A stretch of 56,540 bases of DNA, taken from contig JAUXWM010000024.1 in NCBI GenBank assembly GCA_030681375.1, positions 1-56,540 of the forward strand, given 5' to 3'. The DNA comes from Gallionella sp. (GTDB lineage Bacteria; Pseudomonadota; Gammaproteobacteria; Burkholderiales; Gallionellaceae). Made by a program: the position numbers and the translations under genes. A model generated the notes under the pieces. That model searched no databases. It saw only the letters and a program-made list of their open reading frames with translations, and was not told the origin of the DNA. Below, piece after piece: positions 25,208 through 34,191 of the stretch (the first letter of the stretch is position 1; each line of letters begins with the position of its first letter).

Positions 25208-25641
25208 GTCTTGAATTGCAGATCGCCCTGCGTGCTGAAATCGAACATCGGCCCCCAGGCTATTTCCCAGTAATAGCCGTCAGGGTCGGTGAAGTAGCCG
25301 CTGTAGCCGCCCCAGAAAGTGTCCTGCGGTGTTTTTACGATGTGTGCGCCTGCTTCGGCGGCGAGTTCGAAGATGCCAACGATTTCTTCCCTGCTGCGCG
25401 CGTTATAGGCCAGCGTGAAGCCGCGGAAGGTGCCCGGTGCGGGCAATGGCGTGTTCTGTCCGGTGTCTTCAACGAGTTTTTCCAGCGGGTAGAGCGACAG
25501 CCAAACTCCGGGCAGCGGTATGAAGGTAACGCCTTCGTATTGCGTGACAGGCGGAGTGGAAAACAGCTTGCTGTAGAAGCGGGTGGCGTGCGCCAGATTG
25601 GCTACGCCCAGGGTAATGACGGTCATGCGCGGGATGGTCAT
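25204..25641 (-). CDS. VOC-superfamily (glyoxalase/bleomycin-resistance-like) protein
   Basis: 145 residues. The N-terminal half (MTVITLGVANLAHATRFYSK) and the C-terminal GGYSGYFTDPDGYYWEIAWG with the Glu that usually binds metal give the two beta-alpha-beta-beta-beta modules of the vicinal-oxygen-chelate fold. The ATG at 25626 is an alternative start five codons in. Closest in appearance to uncharacterised dioxygenase-like VOC proteins. Pairing with a deglycation kinase suggests handling of reactive carbonyls or glycated products, which is inference from neighbourhood only. Confidence 0.85.
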   Translation of the reverse strand: MTIPRMTVITLGVANLAHATRFYSKLFSTPPVTQYEGVTFIPLPGVWLSLYPLEKLVEDTGQNTPLPAPGTFRGFTLAYNARSREEIVGIFELAAEAGAHIVKTPQDTFWGGYSGYFTDPDGYYWEIAWGPMFDFSTQGDLQFKT

Positions 25642-25658
25642 GTCAACCTCGGCCGGTA

Positions 25659-26108
25659 TTATTTTGCTTTCTCGGATGTCTCCAGTTCAACGATCATACC
25701 GCCCCCTTTTTGCACGATGCGTATCCGGTCGCCGACTTTGAATAGATCGGGCTTGCCGGGCTGCATTACATAGGTGCTCTGTGCTTCGCCATCCAGCTTT
25801 ACCCAGATTTCCAGTCCGGGGCGGGTGGCGATGCCCGCTTGATGCCCGAGCGTGCCGCCGAGCACCGTGCCCAATACAGAGCCGACCACTGCGCCGCGCC
25901 CATCGCCGGTGCTGGCTCCGCCAACCTGGCCGAAGATGCTGCCCGCTGTCGAACCCGCATTGGAGCTGGCATCCAGTTCGATGGGCGTCACGCTTTCGAT
26001 GACGCCCAGCTTGACGGCTTTCTTGTGCGCGTCACCCGCGTTGACACCATGCTGGCCGCTGGCGCAGCCTGCCAGCAGCAGAATGAAAAGCGGTAACAGT
26101 AGGCGCAT
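25659..26108 (-). CDS. Outer-membrane lipoprotein with glycine-zipper 2TM domain (SlyB-like)
   Basis: 149 residues. A signal peptide ends in the lipobox LLAGC (Cys at about 15). Residues about 55-95 are a glycine-zipper stretch (GRGAVVGSVLGTVLGGTLGH) as in SlyB/Pcp proteins, followed by a small beta domain (KVGDRIRIVQKGGG). It is expected to sit in the outer membrane and help envelope integrity. It has 3 bp to the PfkB gene upstream and 17 bp to the VOC gene downstream, so it is part of one operon. Confidence 0.85.
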   Translation of the reverse strand: MRLLLPLFILLLAGCASGQHGVNAGDAHKKAVKLGVIESVTPIELDASSNAGSTAGSIFGQVGGASTGDGRGAVVGSVLGTVLGGTLGHQAGIATRPGLEIWVKLDGEAQSTYVMQPGKPDLFKVGDRIRIVQKGGGMIVELETSEKAK

Positions 26109-26111
26109 GAT

Positions 26112-27050
26112 TTACAGCTTAATTGCGTAGCCGAAGTGGTGCTCGAATTGCGCCATGATGTCGTCCCTGCTGGGTGCGTGGTTCTGGCCGCCGCGACTGG
26201 CAATCTTGATTGAACCCATCAGTGAGGCTAGGCGTCCGGTGGTTTCCCAATCCCAGCCGCGTTGGATGCCATACATCAGGCCTGAGCGATAAGCATCGCC
26301 GCAACCGGTAGGATCGACGACAGCGGCGGGCTTGGGTGTCGGTATGGCGATCTCTTTGCCGTCTGCATAAATCAGCGAGCCGTCCGCGCCCAGCGTGACG
26401 ATCAGGGCCGTCACCGACTGTGCGATTTCGGCCAGCGTCTTGCCGGTCTTGTCTTGCAGCAATTTGGCTTCGTAATCGTTTACCGTTACATAGCTGGCCT
26501 GATCGATGAAGCGCAGCAGATCGGGGCCGGAAAACATCGGCATGCCCTGGCCGGGATCGAACACGAAAGGAATGCCGGCTTCGACGAACTGTTCGGCGTG
26601 TTCTATCATGCCGTCGCGTCCGTCAGGCGAGACGATGCCGAGTTTGACTTCACCGGCCTGAGCGACCTTGTTTTGCTCGGAGAAGCCCATGGCGCCCGGG
26701 TGAAAGGCGGTGATCTGATTGTCGTCGAGGTCGGTGGTGATGAAGGCCTGACCGGTGAAGCTGTCGGGTACGTGGCGGATATGGGTCTGCGGGATGCCCA
26801 GTTTTTCCAGACGTTTGGCATAAGGCCCGAAGTCGTCGCCCACCGTCGCCATGATCAGCGGATTGCCGCCCAGCAGGTGCAGGTTATAGGCGATGTTGCC
26901 TGCGCAACCGCCGTATTCGCGGCGCATCTCCGGCACCAGAAAGGCAACATTGAGGATGTGTATTTGTTCGGGAAGAATGTGTTTCTTGAACTGGTCTTTG
27001 AAGACCATGATGGTGTCGTAGGCCATCGAGCCGCAAATGAGAGTTTTCAT
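26112..27050 (-). CDS. PfkB-family sugar/nucleoside kinase (adenosine-kinase-like)
   Basis: 312 residues. The ribokinase fold is shown by YGGCAGNIAYNLHLLGGNP (PfkB signature 1 region, about 47-65), VTVNDYEAKLL and the anion-hole/catalytic-base motif VVDPTGCGDAYRSGLMYGI (about 251-269). Proteins of this subtype in beta- and gammaproteobacteria are usually annotated as adenosine kinase or generic carbohydrate kinase. First gene of a minus-strand operon continuing through the lipoprotein, VOC protein and fructosamine kinase. Phosphate acceptor not determined. Confidence 0.88.
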   Translation of the reverse strand: MKTLICGSMAYDTIMVFKDQFKKHILPEQIHILNVAFLVPEMRREYGGCAGNIAYNLHLLGGNPLIMATVGDDFGPYAKRLEKLGIPQTHIRHVPDSFTGQAFITTDLDDNQITAFHPGAMGFSEQNKVAQAGEVKLGIVSPDGRDGMIEHAEQFVEAGIPFVFDPGQGMPMFSGPDLLRFIDQASYVTVNDYEAKLLQDKTGKTLAEIAQSVTALIVTLGADGSLIYADGKEIAIPTPKPAAVVDPTGCGDAYRSGLMYGIQRGWDWETTGRLASLMGSIKIASRGGQNHAPSRDDIMAQFEHHFGYAIKL

Positions 27051-27151
27051 GTCGTAGTTTAAGTCAGTGATTGAGTTGCGCGAATTATAACTGTTTCAAG
27101 TCTGCTAGCCGTAGAACAGGCTCGAACGGAAACGATAAATTCAGTTTCATG

Positions 27152-28396
27152 TTACGAGCCTCGCGTATCGGCTGGTAGAGGTTTTCCCATGACGCGCGAG
27201 TAGAAACGCTGCGCCAGCGTTGAGGGATAGATCATGACCAGCAGTGCGCTCAGGGCGATGCTGACCAGTACCACCATGTAAGTGGTGTCGCGTATCACTT
27301 CGCCCCCGGCAACGCCGAATTGCAGCGGCAGCGCAGCCAGCACGGCGGCGGCCAGCCCTTTGGGAGCCAGCATGGAGGTGATGGCCGTGTCGCGCAGGCT
27401 GTATCCGGTGTCACGGAACACAAATCGGGTCAGCACCATGCGCATGGCATAAATCAGCAGCACCATGGCGACGGCTATCAGAGCAAGATTGATGGCGCCG
27501 AAGTGGATGGAAATACCCAGATAGACGAAGAAGTAGGTTTTGAGCAGGAACACCGCTTCGCGATAGAAGATCAAATCCACTTCGTTCAGCGGCACGATGT
27601 TGCGATCCAGACTGGGAATGCGATCCATGCCGAATTTCTGGAAGTTGGTCAGCGTGATGCCCAGCGCCAGCGCGGCAATCGCACCGGAGAATCCCAGCCC
27701 TTCGGTCGCGCCATAGACGATGAACACGTAAGCCAGAGTGGAGGAAATGGTGTTGGGAAAGTCGCGCACCTTGCCCAGCACCAGCAGCCAGCCGATGCCG
27801 CCGATTACGCCGATCACGGCGGCAAAGATCAGCGCGGACAGCACGCCGCCGATCAGCTTGCCTGCTTCCACGCCGCCCTGCGTGTGTATCTGCAACAAGG
27901 CAAACACGCCGACGATACACAGCACATCGGTCAGCGCCGATTCCAGTACCAGTACGGTGGAGGGCTTTTCGGACAGGCGCAAGGCATTCACCATCGGGAT
28001 AACCACCGCCGAAGAGGTGCCGCCCAGCGTGACGCCGAGCAGGATGGCGGGCAACAATTCGAGTTCCAATGCAGAAAAACCGATGGCCGTCACAATGGCC
28101 GTTGTCAGTGCAAAGCAGACGATGCTCAGCACGCCGGTGGTGGCCAGCGACTTGCCCAATACGTCGAGATTGAGCGAGGTGCCGCTCTCGAACAGGATGA
28201 CTACCAGCGCAATGGTGGCAATGAGCGAACCGATCTTGCCAAAGTCTTCAGGCGTAACTATACCCAGCAGCGGGCCGAGCACGATTCCGGCCAGCATCAA
28301 TACCAGCACATCCGGAATATTGGTGCGGCGAAATTGCAGGGACAGAAAGTGTGCGAAAAACACCATCAGTCCGATGACGAGTATTGTTGTGGACAT
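27152..28396 (-). CDS. Cation:proton antiporter (CPA family, Na+/H+ exchanger-like)
   Basis: 414 residues and about twelve membrane helices. IPDVLVLMLAGIVLGPLLG, the LVVILFESGTSLNLDVLGKS helix and LGVTLGGTSSAVVIPMVNAL with ESALTDVLCIVGVFALLQ are the Na_H_Exchanger domain motifs; the adjacent Glu-Ser and Thr-Asp polar pairs lie where the ion site of these exchangers is. It lacks the C-terminal RCK/TrkA domain of KefB-type proteins, so it is a bare exchanger. It is divergent from the universal stress protein gene; the gap 28397-28538 shows no clear promoter by eye. Confidence 0.9.
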   Translation of the reverse strand: MSTTILVIGLMVFFAHFLSLQFRRTNIPDVLVLMLAGIVLGPLLGIVTPEDFGKIGSLIATIALVVILFESGTSLNLDVLGKSLATTGVLSIVCFALTTAIVTAIGFSALELELLPAILLGVTLGGTSSAVVIPMVNALRLSEKPSTVLVLESALTDVLCIVGVFALLQIHTQGGVEAGKLIGGVLSALIFAAVIGVIGGIGWLLVLGKVRDFPNTISSTLAYVFIVYGATEGLGFSGAIAALALGITLTNFQKFGMDRIPSLDRNIVPLNEVDLIFYREAVFLLKTYFFVYLGISIHFGAINLALIAVAMVLLIYAMRMVLTRFVFRDTGYSLRDTAITSMLAPKGLAAAVLAALPLQFGVAGGEVIRDTTYMVVLVSIALSALLVMIYPSTLAQRFYSRVMGKPLPADTRGS

Positions 28397-28538
28397 TGAA
28401 ATATTCCATAGTTTGCCGGTGGGGATTATACCTGATGCCCGCGTCTAAATTCAGTTCGGGTCGCAAGGGCGCTGATAAGCGTTACAATCAGGCTCTAGAG
28501 TATTCATCTTGTCTGCTACAACAACGACGGAGCATGTT

Positions 28539-29423
28539 ATGGTCAGCCATCAAACTATCATCGCCGCTACTGATTTTTCCGAGAGTGCCCAATGTGCCGT
28601 TAAACAGGCCGCACAACTGGCGAAAGAGTGGCATTCCACGCTTGTTCTTGTCCATGTGTTCAACGATAGCGCATGGTCTAGCATCAAGGCCATCTACGAT
28701 TTGAGCAGCTGGAAGATAGCGGATCCCGTTGAGATCGCACGACAGAAATTAGAGGCGATTTGCTTCCAACTCAAGCAGGATTTCGGCGTGGAGGTTGAAG
28801 CGCAAATTTTGATCGGGCGCGCTTCCAAAGAAATATACGACTGCGCACTGTCGCGGCAGGCCGGATTGCTGGTGGTCGGCGAGCACGGCGAGAACTGGGT
28901 GCGGGATGCCGTGCTCGGCGGCACCGCACTCAAGTTGCTCGAAGCCACACGCATCCCCGTGTTGCTGGTGCGCAGCCCTGTCATTGGCAGCTATCAGCGC
29001 ATTCTGGTTGCTACCGATTTTTCCGCAACCGCGACGCGCGCAGCCCGACTCGCTTTGGATCTGTTTCCGGATGCGCAGCATCACTTGATACACGCTTACG
29101 TTGTTCCATTTGAATCGAGCATGCGCATGGGTGGCGCGCGGGAGGAAGATATCAGCCGCTATCGCGAGCAGGCGTATCAGGCAGCGGTGCGCGATTTGGA
29201 TGATTTCGTGATTGATTGCAATTATCAGGCGGCCGAAGAATTCTCCCAATTTGCATTACATGGCTATCCTGCCTCGGTGATATTTGAACAGGCACAGACC
29301 ACGAAAACCGATCTGATAGTCATCGGCAAGCATGGCGGAGAACCCTTTGAGGAACAACTGCTGGGCAGCGTCACCCAGAATGTTCTTTACCATGCCGACT
29401 GCGATGTGCTGCTGACTCCCTGA
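28539..29423 (+). CDS. Tandem universal stress protein (two UspA domains)
   Basis: 294 residues from the ATG at 28539, which has GGAG eight bases upstream; a TTG at 28509 is open but less likely. Domain 1 begins TIIAATDFSESAQCAVKQAA and ends with LLVVGEHGENWVRDAVLGGT; domain 2 begins RILVATDFSATATRAARLAL and ends DLIVIGKHGGEPFEEQLLGS. The G-x2-G-x9-G(S/T) ATP-binding pattern is partly kept in both. UspE-like tandem proteins respond to stress and energy shortage. It stands alone between two divergently or convergently oriented ion-transport genes. Confidence 0.92.
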   Translation: MVSHQTIIAATDFSESAQCAVKQAAQLAKEWHSTLVLVHVFNDSAWSSIKAIYDLSSWKIADPVEIARQKLEAICFQLKQDFGVEVEAQILIGRASKEIYDCALSRQAGLLVVGEHGENWVRDAVLGGTALKLLEATRIPVLLVRSPVIGSYQRILVATDFSATATRAARLALDLFPDAQHHLIHAYVVPFESSMRMGGAREEDISRYREQAYQAAVRDLDDFVIDCNYQAAEEFSQFALHGYPASVIFEQAQTTKTDLIVIGKHGGEPFEEQLLGSVTQNVLYHADCDVLLTP

Positions 29424-29463
29424 TCGGATCGAGCTGTATGGGCATTGATTCGATCAGTATTTT
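29420..29463. terminator. Possible bidirectional terminator between usp and the P-type ATPase
   Basis: CTGATCG at 29420-29426 and CGATCAG at 29451-29457 form a 7-bp stem with a long loop, followed by TATTTTCC. It lies between two convergent genes. The stem is only moderately GC-rich, so it is a weak candidate. Confidence 0.3.
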
Positions 29464-29500
29464 CCCCACGCTTGGCCCGAGTTGGATCGCTAGTCCGGGT

Positions 29501-32134
29501 TCAACTCGTACGATAGAGTAATCCACGCCGCATCAGCCATTTTTCAATTTCCACCGCGAAGAACACCACGCTGGACAGGACGAGACAGAGCGCCAATTCG
29601 TTCAGGGAAAGTGGCTCAGTCTTGAAGATCGGGTTGAGTGCGGGGACGTAGATGGTGGACATCTGCAACAGGAAAGTAACCAGCACGGCGGCGGCCATTG
29701 CCGGGTTGGAAAAGAAGCCGATAGTAAACAGCGATTCTTTTTCCGAGCGTATGGCCAGTACGTGGGCGAGTTGCGACAGCGTCAGTACCGTAAACACCAT
29801 GGTTTGCCAGTGCGCTGAGCCGCTGTGCAATGCCCAGGCCTGTACCAGAAGACACATGCCGGCGATCAGCAGGCCTACCCAGATCATGTGTTGCCACATG
29901 CCATGCGCGAACAGGCTTTCGTGCGGGCGACGCGGCGGGCGTTGCATCACCCCGCGTTCGGCGGGTTCCGCCGTCAGTGCCAGACCGGGCAAACCATCGG
30001 TGACCAGATTGATCCACAGAATGTGGGTGGGCAGCAAGGGTATCGGCAGGCCGAGGAAGGGCGCGAGGAATATCGTCCATATCTCGGAAGAGTTGGTGCT
30101 GACCGCGTAGCGTATGAATTTGCGGATGTTGTCGTAGAGACGGCGGCCATGGCGCACGGCATGCACGATGGTGGCGAAGTTGTCGTCGAGCAACACCATG
30201 TGTGCGGCCTCACGCGCCACGTCGGTGCCGCCCTTGCCCATTGCTATGCCGATGTCCGCGGCCTTGAGCGCGGGCGCATCGTTGACGCCGTCACCGGTCA
30301 TCGCCACCACTTCATGTCTGTCTTGCAGTGCCTTGACGATTTTTATTTTCTGGGCAGGATCGACGCGCGCATAGACCCGCACATGCTCGACCTCGGCTTC
30401 GAATGTTTCCTGATCCAGTTGTGCCAGCTCTGTTCCGCTCATTACACGGGTGTTGCCATCGACTAGGATGCCCAGCTCGCGCGCGATGGCGCGTGCAGTG
30501 GCGGGGTGGTCGCCGGTGATCATCACCGGCGTGATGCCGGCAGATATGCACTGCGACACGGCCAGTCTGGCTTCGCTGCGCGGCGGATCGATCAGGCCGA
30601 CGAAACCGAGGAAAACCAGATCGTGTTCCAGCTCGCCGGGATGTTCGCTGCCGGGCAGTTCAGCCCAGCGACGGCAGGCCACGGCCAGTACGCGCAAACC
30701 ATTGGTCGCCATGACTTCGGCTTGCTGTAACAAGACGGCGCTGTTTATGCTGTGCTCTCCATCGGCCATGAGCGCGCGCCTGCATTGCGGAATGACCGAT
30801 TCCGGTGAACCCTTGGTGTAGGCGATGATGTCTTCCGCCATGCCGTGAAAGGTGGTCATGCGCTTGCGTTCGGAATCGAAAGGCAGTTCCAGCAGGCGCG
30901 GCGCTTGCTGCTCCAGCGTGGTCTTGTCGTAACCCGCAACCTGCGCGGCGTGCAGTAGCGCGGCTTCGGTAGGTTCGCCGCGTATCTTGCCGTGTTTATC
31001 CAGATGCGCATCGTTACTTAACGTCAATGCATGGAACAGGGTGCGCCAGGGTTCAGCCTTATTCTCGTCCAGTGGGGTGTCGTACAAGGTGCCGTCGGCG
31101 TAAATGGCGGTCACATGCATTTTGTTCTGCGTGAGCGTGCCGGTCTTATCGGAGCAGATGAAAGTGACCGAACCCAGCGTTTCAACTGCAGGCAGGCGCT
31201 GGATCAGCGCATGCTGTTTGACCATTTTGTGCGCGCCCAGAGCCAGTGAGATGGTCACCACCGCCGGTAATGCGGAGGGTATGGCGGCCACGGCCAGGCT
31301 GACTGCGGTCATAAACATCAGCAGTAGCGGCTCGCCGCGCAGTACGCCGATGACGAATACCAGTATGCAGATTGCCAGTGCGGCGACTGACAGCCATTTT
31401 CCGAAATTCGTCAGGCGTTTTTGCATCGGTGTCCTGGTGTCACCGTCTTCACTGAGCATGGCCGCGATCTTGCCCAGTTCGCTGCTCATGCCGGTCGCTA
31501 CCACCAGCGCGCGTGCGCGCCCGTAGGTGACTATGGTGCCTTTATAAGCCATGCATAGTTTGTCACCCAGCGGTGCGTCGGCGATAGTCAGCGCCTGTGT
31601 CTGTTTCTCCACCGCAACGGATTCTCCGGTAAGGGCGGATTCGTCTATCCGCAGGCGTGCTGTTTCGATGATGCGCAGATCGGCAGGCAGTACATTGCCT
31701 GCTTCCAGCAATACCACATCGCCCGGTACCAGTTCGGAGGCGTTAATGGTTTCAGGCTGGCCATCGCGCAACACTTGTGCGCTGGCTTCGGCCATGCGCT
31801 TGAGCGCGGCCATGGCACGTTCCGCGCGGTATTCCTGAATGAAACCGATCACCGCATTGAGGATGACAATAATGATAATGAACACGGTATCGCCGACATC
31901 GCCTACAAAACCGGATATGGCTGCCGCGACGATCAGCACGATGATCATAAAATCGGTGAATTGGTCGAGCAGCATGCGCCAGGGTGAGCGGGCGCGCTTT
32001 TCCTGTAAGGCGTTGGGGCCGAATTGCACCAGGCGTTTGGCGGCATCTGCGGCGTTCAGGCCGGTTTGTGCGTCGGTCTTCAACCGTTTTGCGGTTTCCT
32101 CGCTTGTCAGCGTGTGCCAGTCGTTAATGTGCAT
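29501..32134 (-). CDS. Cation-translocating P-type ATPase (P2/Ca2+-ATPase type)
   Basis: 877 residues from the ATG at 32134, which overlaps the end of the exchanger gene by 11 bp; a longer frame to 32164 also exists. MHINDWHTLTSEETAKRLKT is the N-terminal cation-ATPase domain, LTGESVAVEK the actuator TGES loop, ICSDKTGTLTQNKM the phosphorylation site (Asp about 329), and MTGDGVNDAPALKAADIGIA the hinge. Helix M4 reads AAIPSALPAVVTISLAL, so Ser-Ala stands where SERCA-type pumps have Glu-Gly in PEGLP; M6 keeps NLVTDGLPGLAL. The missing M4 Glu means ion specificity may differ from Ca2+. Ten membrane helices and standard length. Confidence 0.92.
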   Translation of the reverse strand: MHINDWHTLTSEETAKRLKTDAQTGLNAADAAKRLVQFGPNALQEKRARSPWRMLLDQFTDFMIIVLIVAAAISGFVGDVGDTVFIIIIVILNAVIGFIQEYRAERAMAALKRMAEASAQVLRDGQPETINASELVPGDVVLLEAGNVLPADLRIIETARLRIDESALTGESVAVEKQTQALTIADAPLGDKLCMAYKGTIVTYGRARALVVATGMSSELGKIAAMLSEDGDTRTPMQKRLTNFGKWLSVAALAICILVFVIGVLRGEPLLLMFMTAVSLAVAAIPSALPAVVTISLALGAHKMVKQHALIQRLPAVETLGSVTFICSDKTGTLTQNKMHVTAIYADGTLYDTPLDENKAEPWRTLFHALTLSNDAHLDKHGKIRGEPTEAALLHAAQVAGYDKTTLEQQAPRLLELPFDSERKRMTTFHGMAEDIIAYTKGSPESVIPQCRRALMADGEHSINSAVLLQQAEVMATNGLRVLAVACRRWAELPGSEHPGELEHDLVFLGFVGLIDPPRSEARLAVSQCISAGITPVMITGDHPATARAIARELGILVDGNTRVMSGTELAQLDQETFEAEVEHVRVYARVDPAQKIKIVKALQDRHEVVAMTGDGVNDAPALKAADIGIAMGKGGTDVAREAAHMVLLDDNFATIVHAVRHGRRLYDNIRKFIRYAVSTNSSEIWTIFLAPFLGLPIPLLPTHILWINLVTDGLPGLALTAEPAERGVMQRPPRRPHESLFAHGMWQHMIWVGLLIAGMCLLVQAWALHSGSAHWQTMVFTVLTLSQLAHVLAIRSEKESLFTIGFFSNPAMAAAVLVTFLLQMSTIYVPALNPIFKTEPLSLNELALCLVLSSVVFFAVEIEKWLMRRGLLYRTS

Positions 32135-33128
32135 GTTCGAAGAGTATCCATGAATTGAGTACATACAGCATGAACAGCCCCAGGCTTACCCAGGTCAGCC
32201 CAAACATGGCCCGTCCCTGCGGACGGAAAATAAAGCCCACTGTCACCAGTGCGCTCATCATCACGGCGGTGAAGGTGGTCAGCACATGGTTGGCATCGAC
32301 GTGTGCCAGCAACGGGCCCTGGGTGTAAAACAAATCGTCTATTGCCAGAATGATGATGTCGAACAGGTTGCTGCCTAAAAGATTGGCGATAGCCATGTCC
32401 AGTGCGCCGATGCGCAGCGCCGAAATCGTGACGGCGGCTTCGGGTGCGGAAGTGACCGCCGCCACCAGCAGGGTACCGACAAAACTTTGTCCCCAGCCCA
32501 TCATGTCGGAGATGTCCTTGGCGACGAATGGCAGCCAGGAACCTGCGAGCACCACGGCCAGTGCAGCCCACGTATAGCCTTTGATGGCGCTGCGCAGTGT
32601 CACATCCGGATAGCGTTCGGCGGATATTTCGGTGTATTCGGACAGGGTGCGGCGTTCATAGCTGTAAACAGCGCGCATCGCGACCAGATAAACCAGCACG
32701 ATGAACGGCGAGTAGAGCCCTATATGCCCGATTTTAGGGCTTAGCCCGGCATGATCGAGCAGCAGGCTGAAGCCTGCGAAGGCAATCAGTATCGTCCCCA
32801 GAGAGGCCGACAGGATGTGACCCTGGGCAGCGCGACCATACAGGGTTTCACGCTTGTACAGCGCATCCAGAACCACGAGGATAAGGAGATTGAACACGGT
32901 GCTGCCCAGTGCATCGCCAACGGCTATGTCAGGCGCATCGGCAACCGTGACAGCGGAAATTCCGGTTACCAGTTCAGGGAGTGAGGTGGCTGTGGACAAC
33001 AGAATGAGGCCGACCCAGGAGGCGGACATGCCGGTCTTATCGCTGATAATGTCGCCGTAGCGCGACAGAAAATAGCCTGCATAGCCGATCACAGTGAGAC
33101 AAAGCAGTAGTTGTAGCCAAAGCAGCAT
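32124..33128 (-). CDS. Calcium/sodium antiporter (CaCA family, YrbG-like)
   Basis: 334 residues and ten to eleven helices in two inverted repeats. The alpha-1 repeat is LLSTATSLPELVTGISAVTV (Glu at the ion site) with VGDALGSTVFNLLIL; the alpha-2 repeat is LVAAVTSAPEAAVTISALRI with IANLLGSNLFDIIILAIDD. It exports Ca2+ by secondary transport at the inner membrane. Its stop overlaps the start of the P-type ATPase, so a secondary and a primary cation exporter are cotranslated. The 170-bp gap upstream (33129-33298) shows no recognisable feature. Confidence 0.93.
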   Translation of the reverse strand: MLLWLQLLLCLTVIGYAGYFLSRYGDIISDKTGMSASWVGLILLSTATSLPELVTGISAVTVADAPDIAVGDALGSTVFNLLILVVLDALYKRETLYGRAAQGHILSASLGTILIAFAGFSLLLDHAGLSPKIGHIGLYSPFIVLVYLVAMRAVYSYERRTLSEYTEISAERYPDVTLRSAIKGYTWAALAVVLAGSWLPFVAKDISDMMGWGQSFVGTLLVAAVTSAPEAAVTISALRIGALDMAIANLLGSNLFDIIILAIDDLFYTQGPLLAHVDANHVLTTFTAVMMSALVTVGFIFRPQGRAMFGLTWVSLGLFMLYVLNSWILFEHAH

Positions 33129-33298
33129 GTCAAGGTAACCTTTAAAAGTCTATTTTTGGGTCAGGTCACGGCATCGCGTGACTGCTCATTTTTCGACTGT
33201 CTTTGCTGTTGATTGTACATGCATAAATCCTGCGCGGCAGGACACTCACGGTGTGGGGGAATAATTGCCATGCCTGTGCGGCGCTGTATTGCTGATGT

Positions 33299-33604
33299 TT
33301 AAAGCGATTTTTCCAGCTTGAAGTAATACCACAGATAGTAGATGCCTATCACTGTTCCGAGCGGGAAGGAGAACAGCGATAGCGCCGAACAGGGCAGGCA
33401 TATCCATGTGGAACGGCGGAAATTCGCCAGCAACGCGAATCCGGCCACCAGATAAATCAGTCCCGCCACCATGCCCAGGACGACAAGCTGAATGTTGCCG
33501 TTATTCATGTTCAGCATGAGCAGGGAAATGATCAGCGCACCGAACACGACCCAGCAGATACCGATGATGCGTTTGTGATTATTCATTCTGTGAATTGTTG
33601 CCAT
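33299..33604 (-). CDS. Small membrane protein, unknown function
   Basis: 101 residues (95 if the second Met at 33586 is used). Three hydrophobic segments are visible: IIGICWVVFGALIISLLML, VVLGMVAGLIYLVAGFALLA and SALSLFSFPLGTVIGIYYLW, ending YYFKLEKSL. The last segment with a GTVIGIYYLWYY pattern resembles small membrane proteins of the DUF4870/RDD-neighbour kind, but I do not recognise a family with certainty. It follows tpx by 5 bp on the same strand, so it is probably cotranscribed with it. No ribosome site clearly favours either start. Confidence 0.65.
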   Translation of the reverse strand: MATIHRMNNHKRIIGICWVVFGALIISLLMLNMNNGNIQLVVLGMVAGLIYLVAGFALLANFRRSTWICLPCSALSLFSFPLGTVIGIYYLWYYFKLEKSL

Positions 33605-33609
33605 GTCAG

Positions 33610-34137
33610 TTAGTTTAATGCGGCGAGCGCGGCAGCGTAATCCGGTTCGTGCGTAATGTCATCTACCAGTTCCGCATGCAGTATGCGGTTGTTTTCATCC
33701 AGCACCAGCACGGCGCGCGCGGTGAGTCCGGCCAGCACGGTGTCGGCGATTTTCACACCGTAATTGCGCATGAAGTCCCTCCCGCGCATCAATGACAGCG
33801 GGATGACATTTTCCAGACCCTCAGCCACACAGAAACGGCTCATTGCAAACGGCAGGTCGGCGGAGATCACCAGCACCACGGTGTTGTCCAGTGTGCCAGC
33901 GGCTTCGTTGAAGCGACGCGTCGAAGTGGCGCATACCGCTGTATCCAGACTGGGCACGATGTTGAGCACCTTGCGCTTTCCCGCAAAACTTTGCAGCGTC
34001 ACGTTTTTCAGCTCTTTGTCCACCAGAGTGAACTCGGGTGCGATCTGTCCCACGGACGGGAAGGTGCCGTACAGGGTGAGGGGCGCGCCATCCAGCGTGA
34101 CGGCAACTTTATCGGAAACTTCTTTTTTCTTGGTCAT
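33610..34137 (-). CDS. tpx: Thiol peroxidase
   Basis: 175 residues from the ATG at 34137, chosen because AAGGAGA lies about nine bases upstream; a longer frame to 34161 has no ribosome site. It is an atypical 2-Cys peroxiredoxin: the peroxidatic Cys is in [17 protein letters not shown] and the resolving Cys in [15 protein letters not shown]. The N-terminal [19 protein letters not shown] is typical of Tpx. It reduces H2O2 and alkyl peroxides using thioredoxin. The gap before gcvP on the other side holds a perfect hairpin repeat. Confidence 0.95.
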   Translation of the reverse strand: MTKKKEVSDKVAVTLDGAPLTLYGTFPSVGQIAPEFTLVDKELKNVTLQSFAGKRKVLNIVPSLDTAVCATSTRRFNEAAGTLDNTVVLVISADLPFAMSRFCVAEGLENVIPLSLMRGRDFMRNYGVKIADTVLAGLTARAVLVLDENNRILHAELVDDITHEPDYAAALAALN

Positions 34138-34156
34138 GGCGCGTCTCCTTAATTGA

Positions 34157-34182
34157 GTCATTCCCGCTTGTGCGGGAATGAC
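34157..34182. repeat. Perfect 11-bp hairpin repeat between gcvP and tpx
   Basis: GTCATTCCCGC-TTGT-GCGGGAATGAC is a perfect inverted repeat located 10 bp past the gcvP stop and directly upstream of the tpx ribosome site. It is the common 'GTCATTCCCGC' intergenic palindrome of proteobacteria. It may act as a transcription or RNA-stability boundary, but lacks a T-run. Confidence 0.8.
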
Positions 34183-34191
34183 GCCGGGTTG

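Noticed and set aside
27320..28399. Long plus-strand open frame (359 codons) over the cation:proton antiporter
   Set aside because: It is antisense to a well-conserved membrane protein; its Gln/His/Gly-rich composition is a reverse-strand artefact.
33129..33298. Possible small gene or RNA between the exchanger and the small membrane protein
   Set aside because: No open frame with a ribosome site, strong hairpin or known RNA motif was seen.
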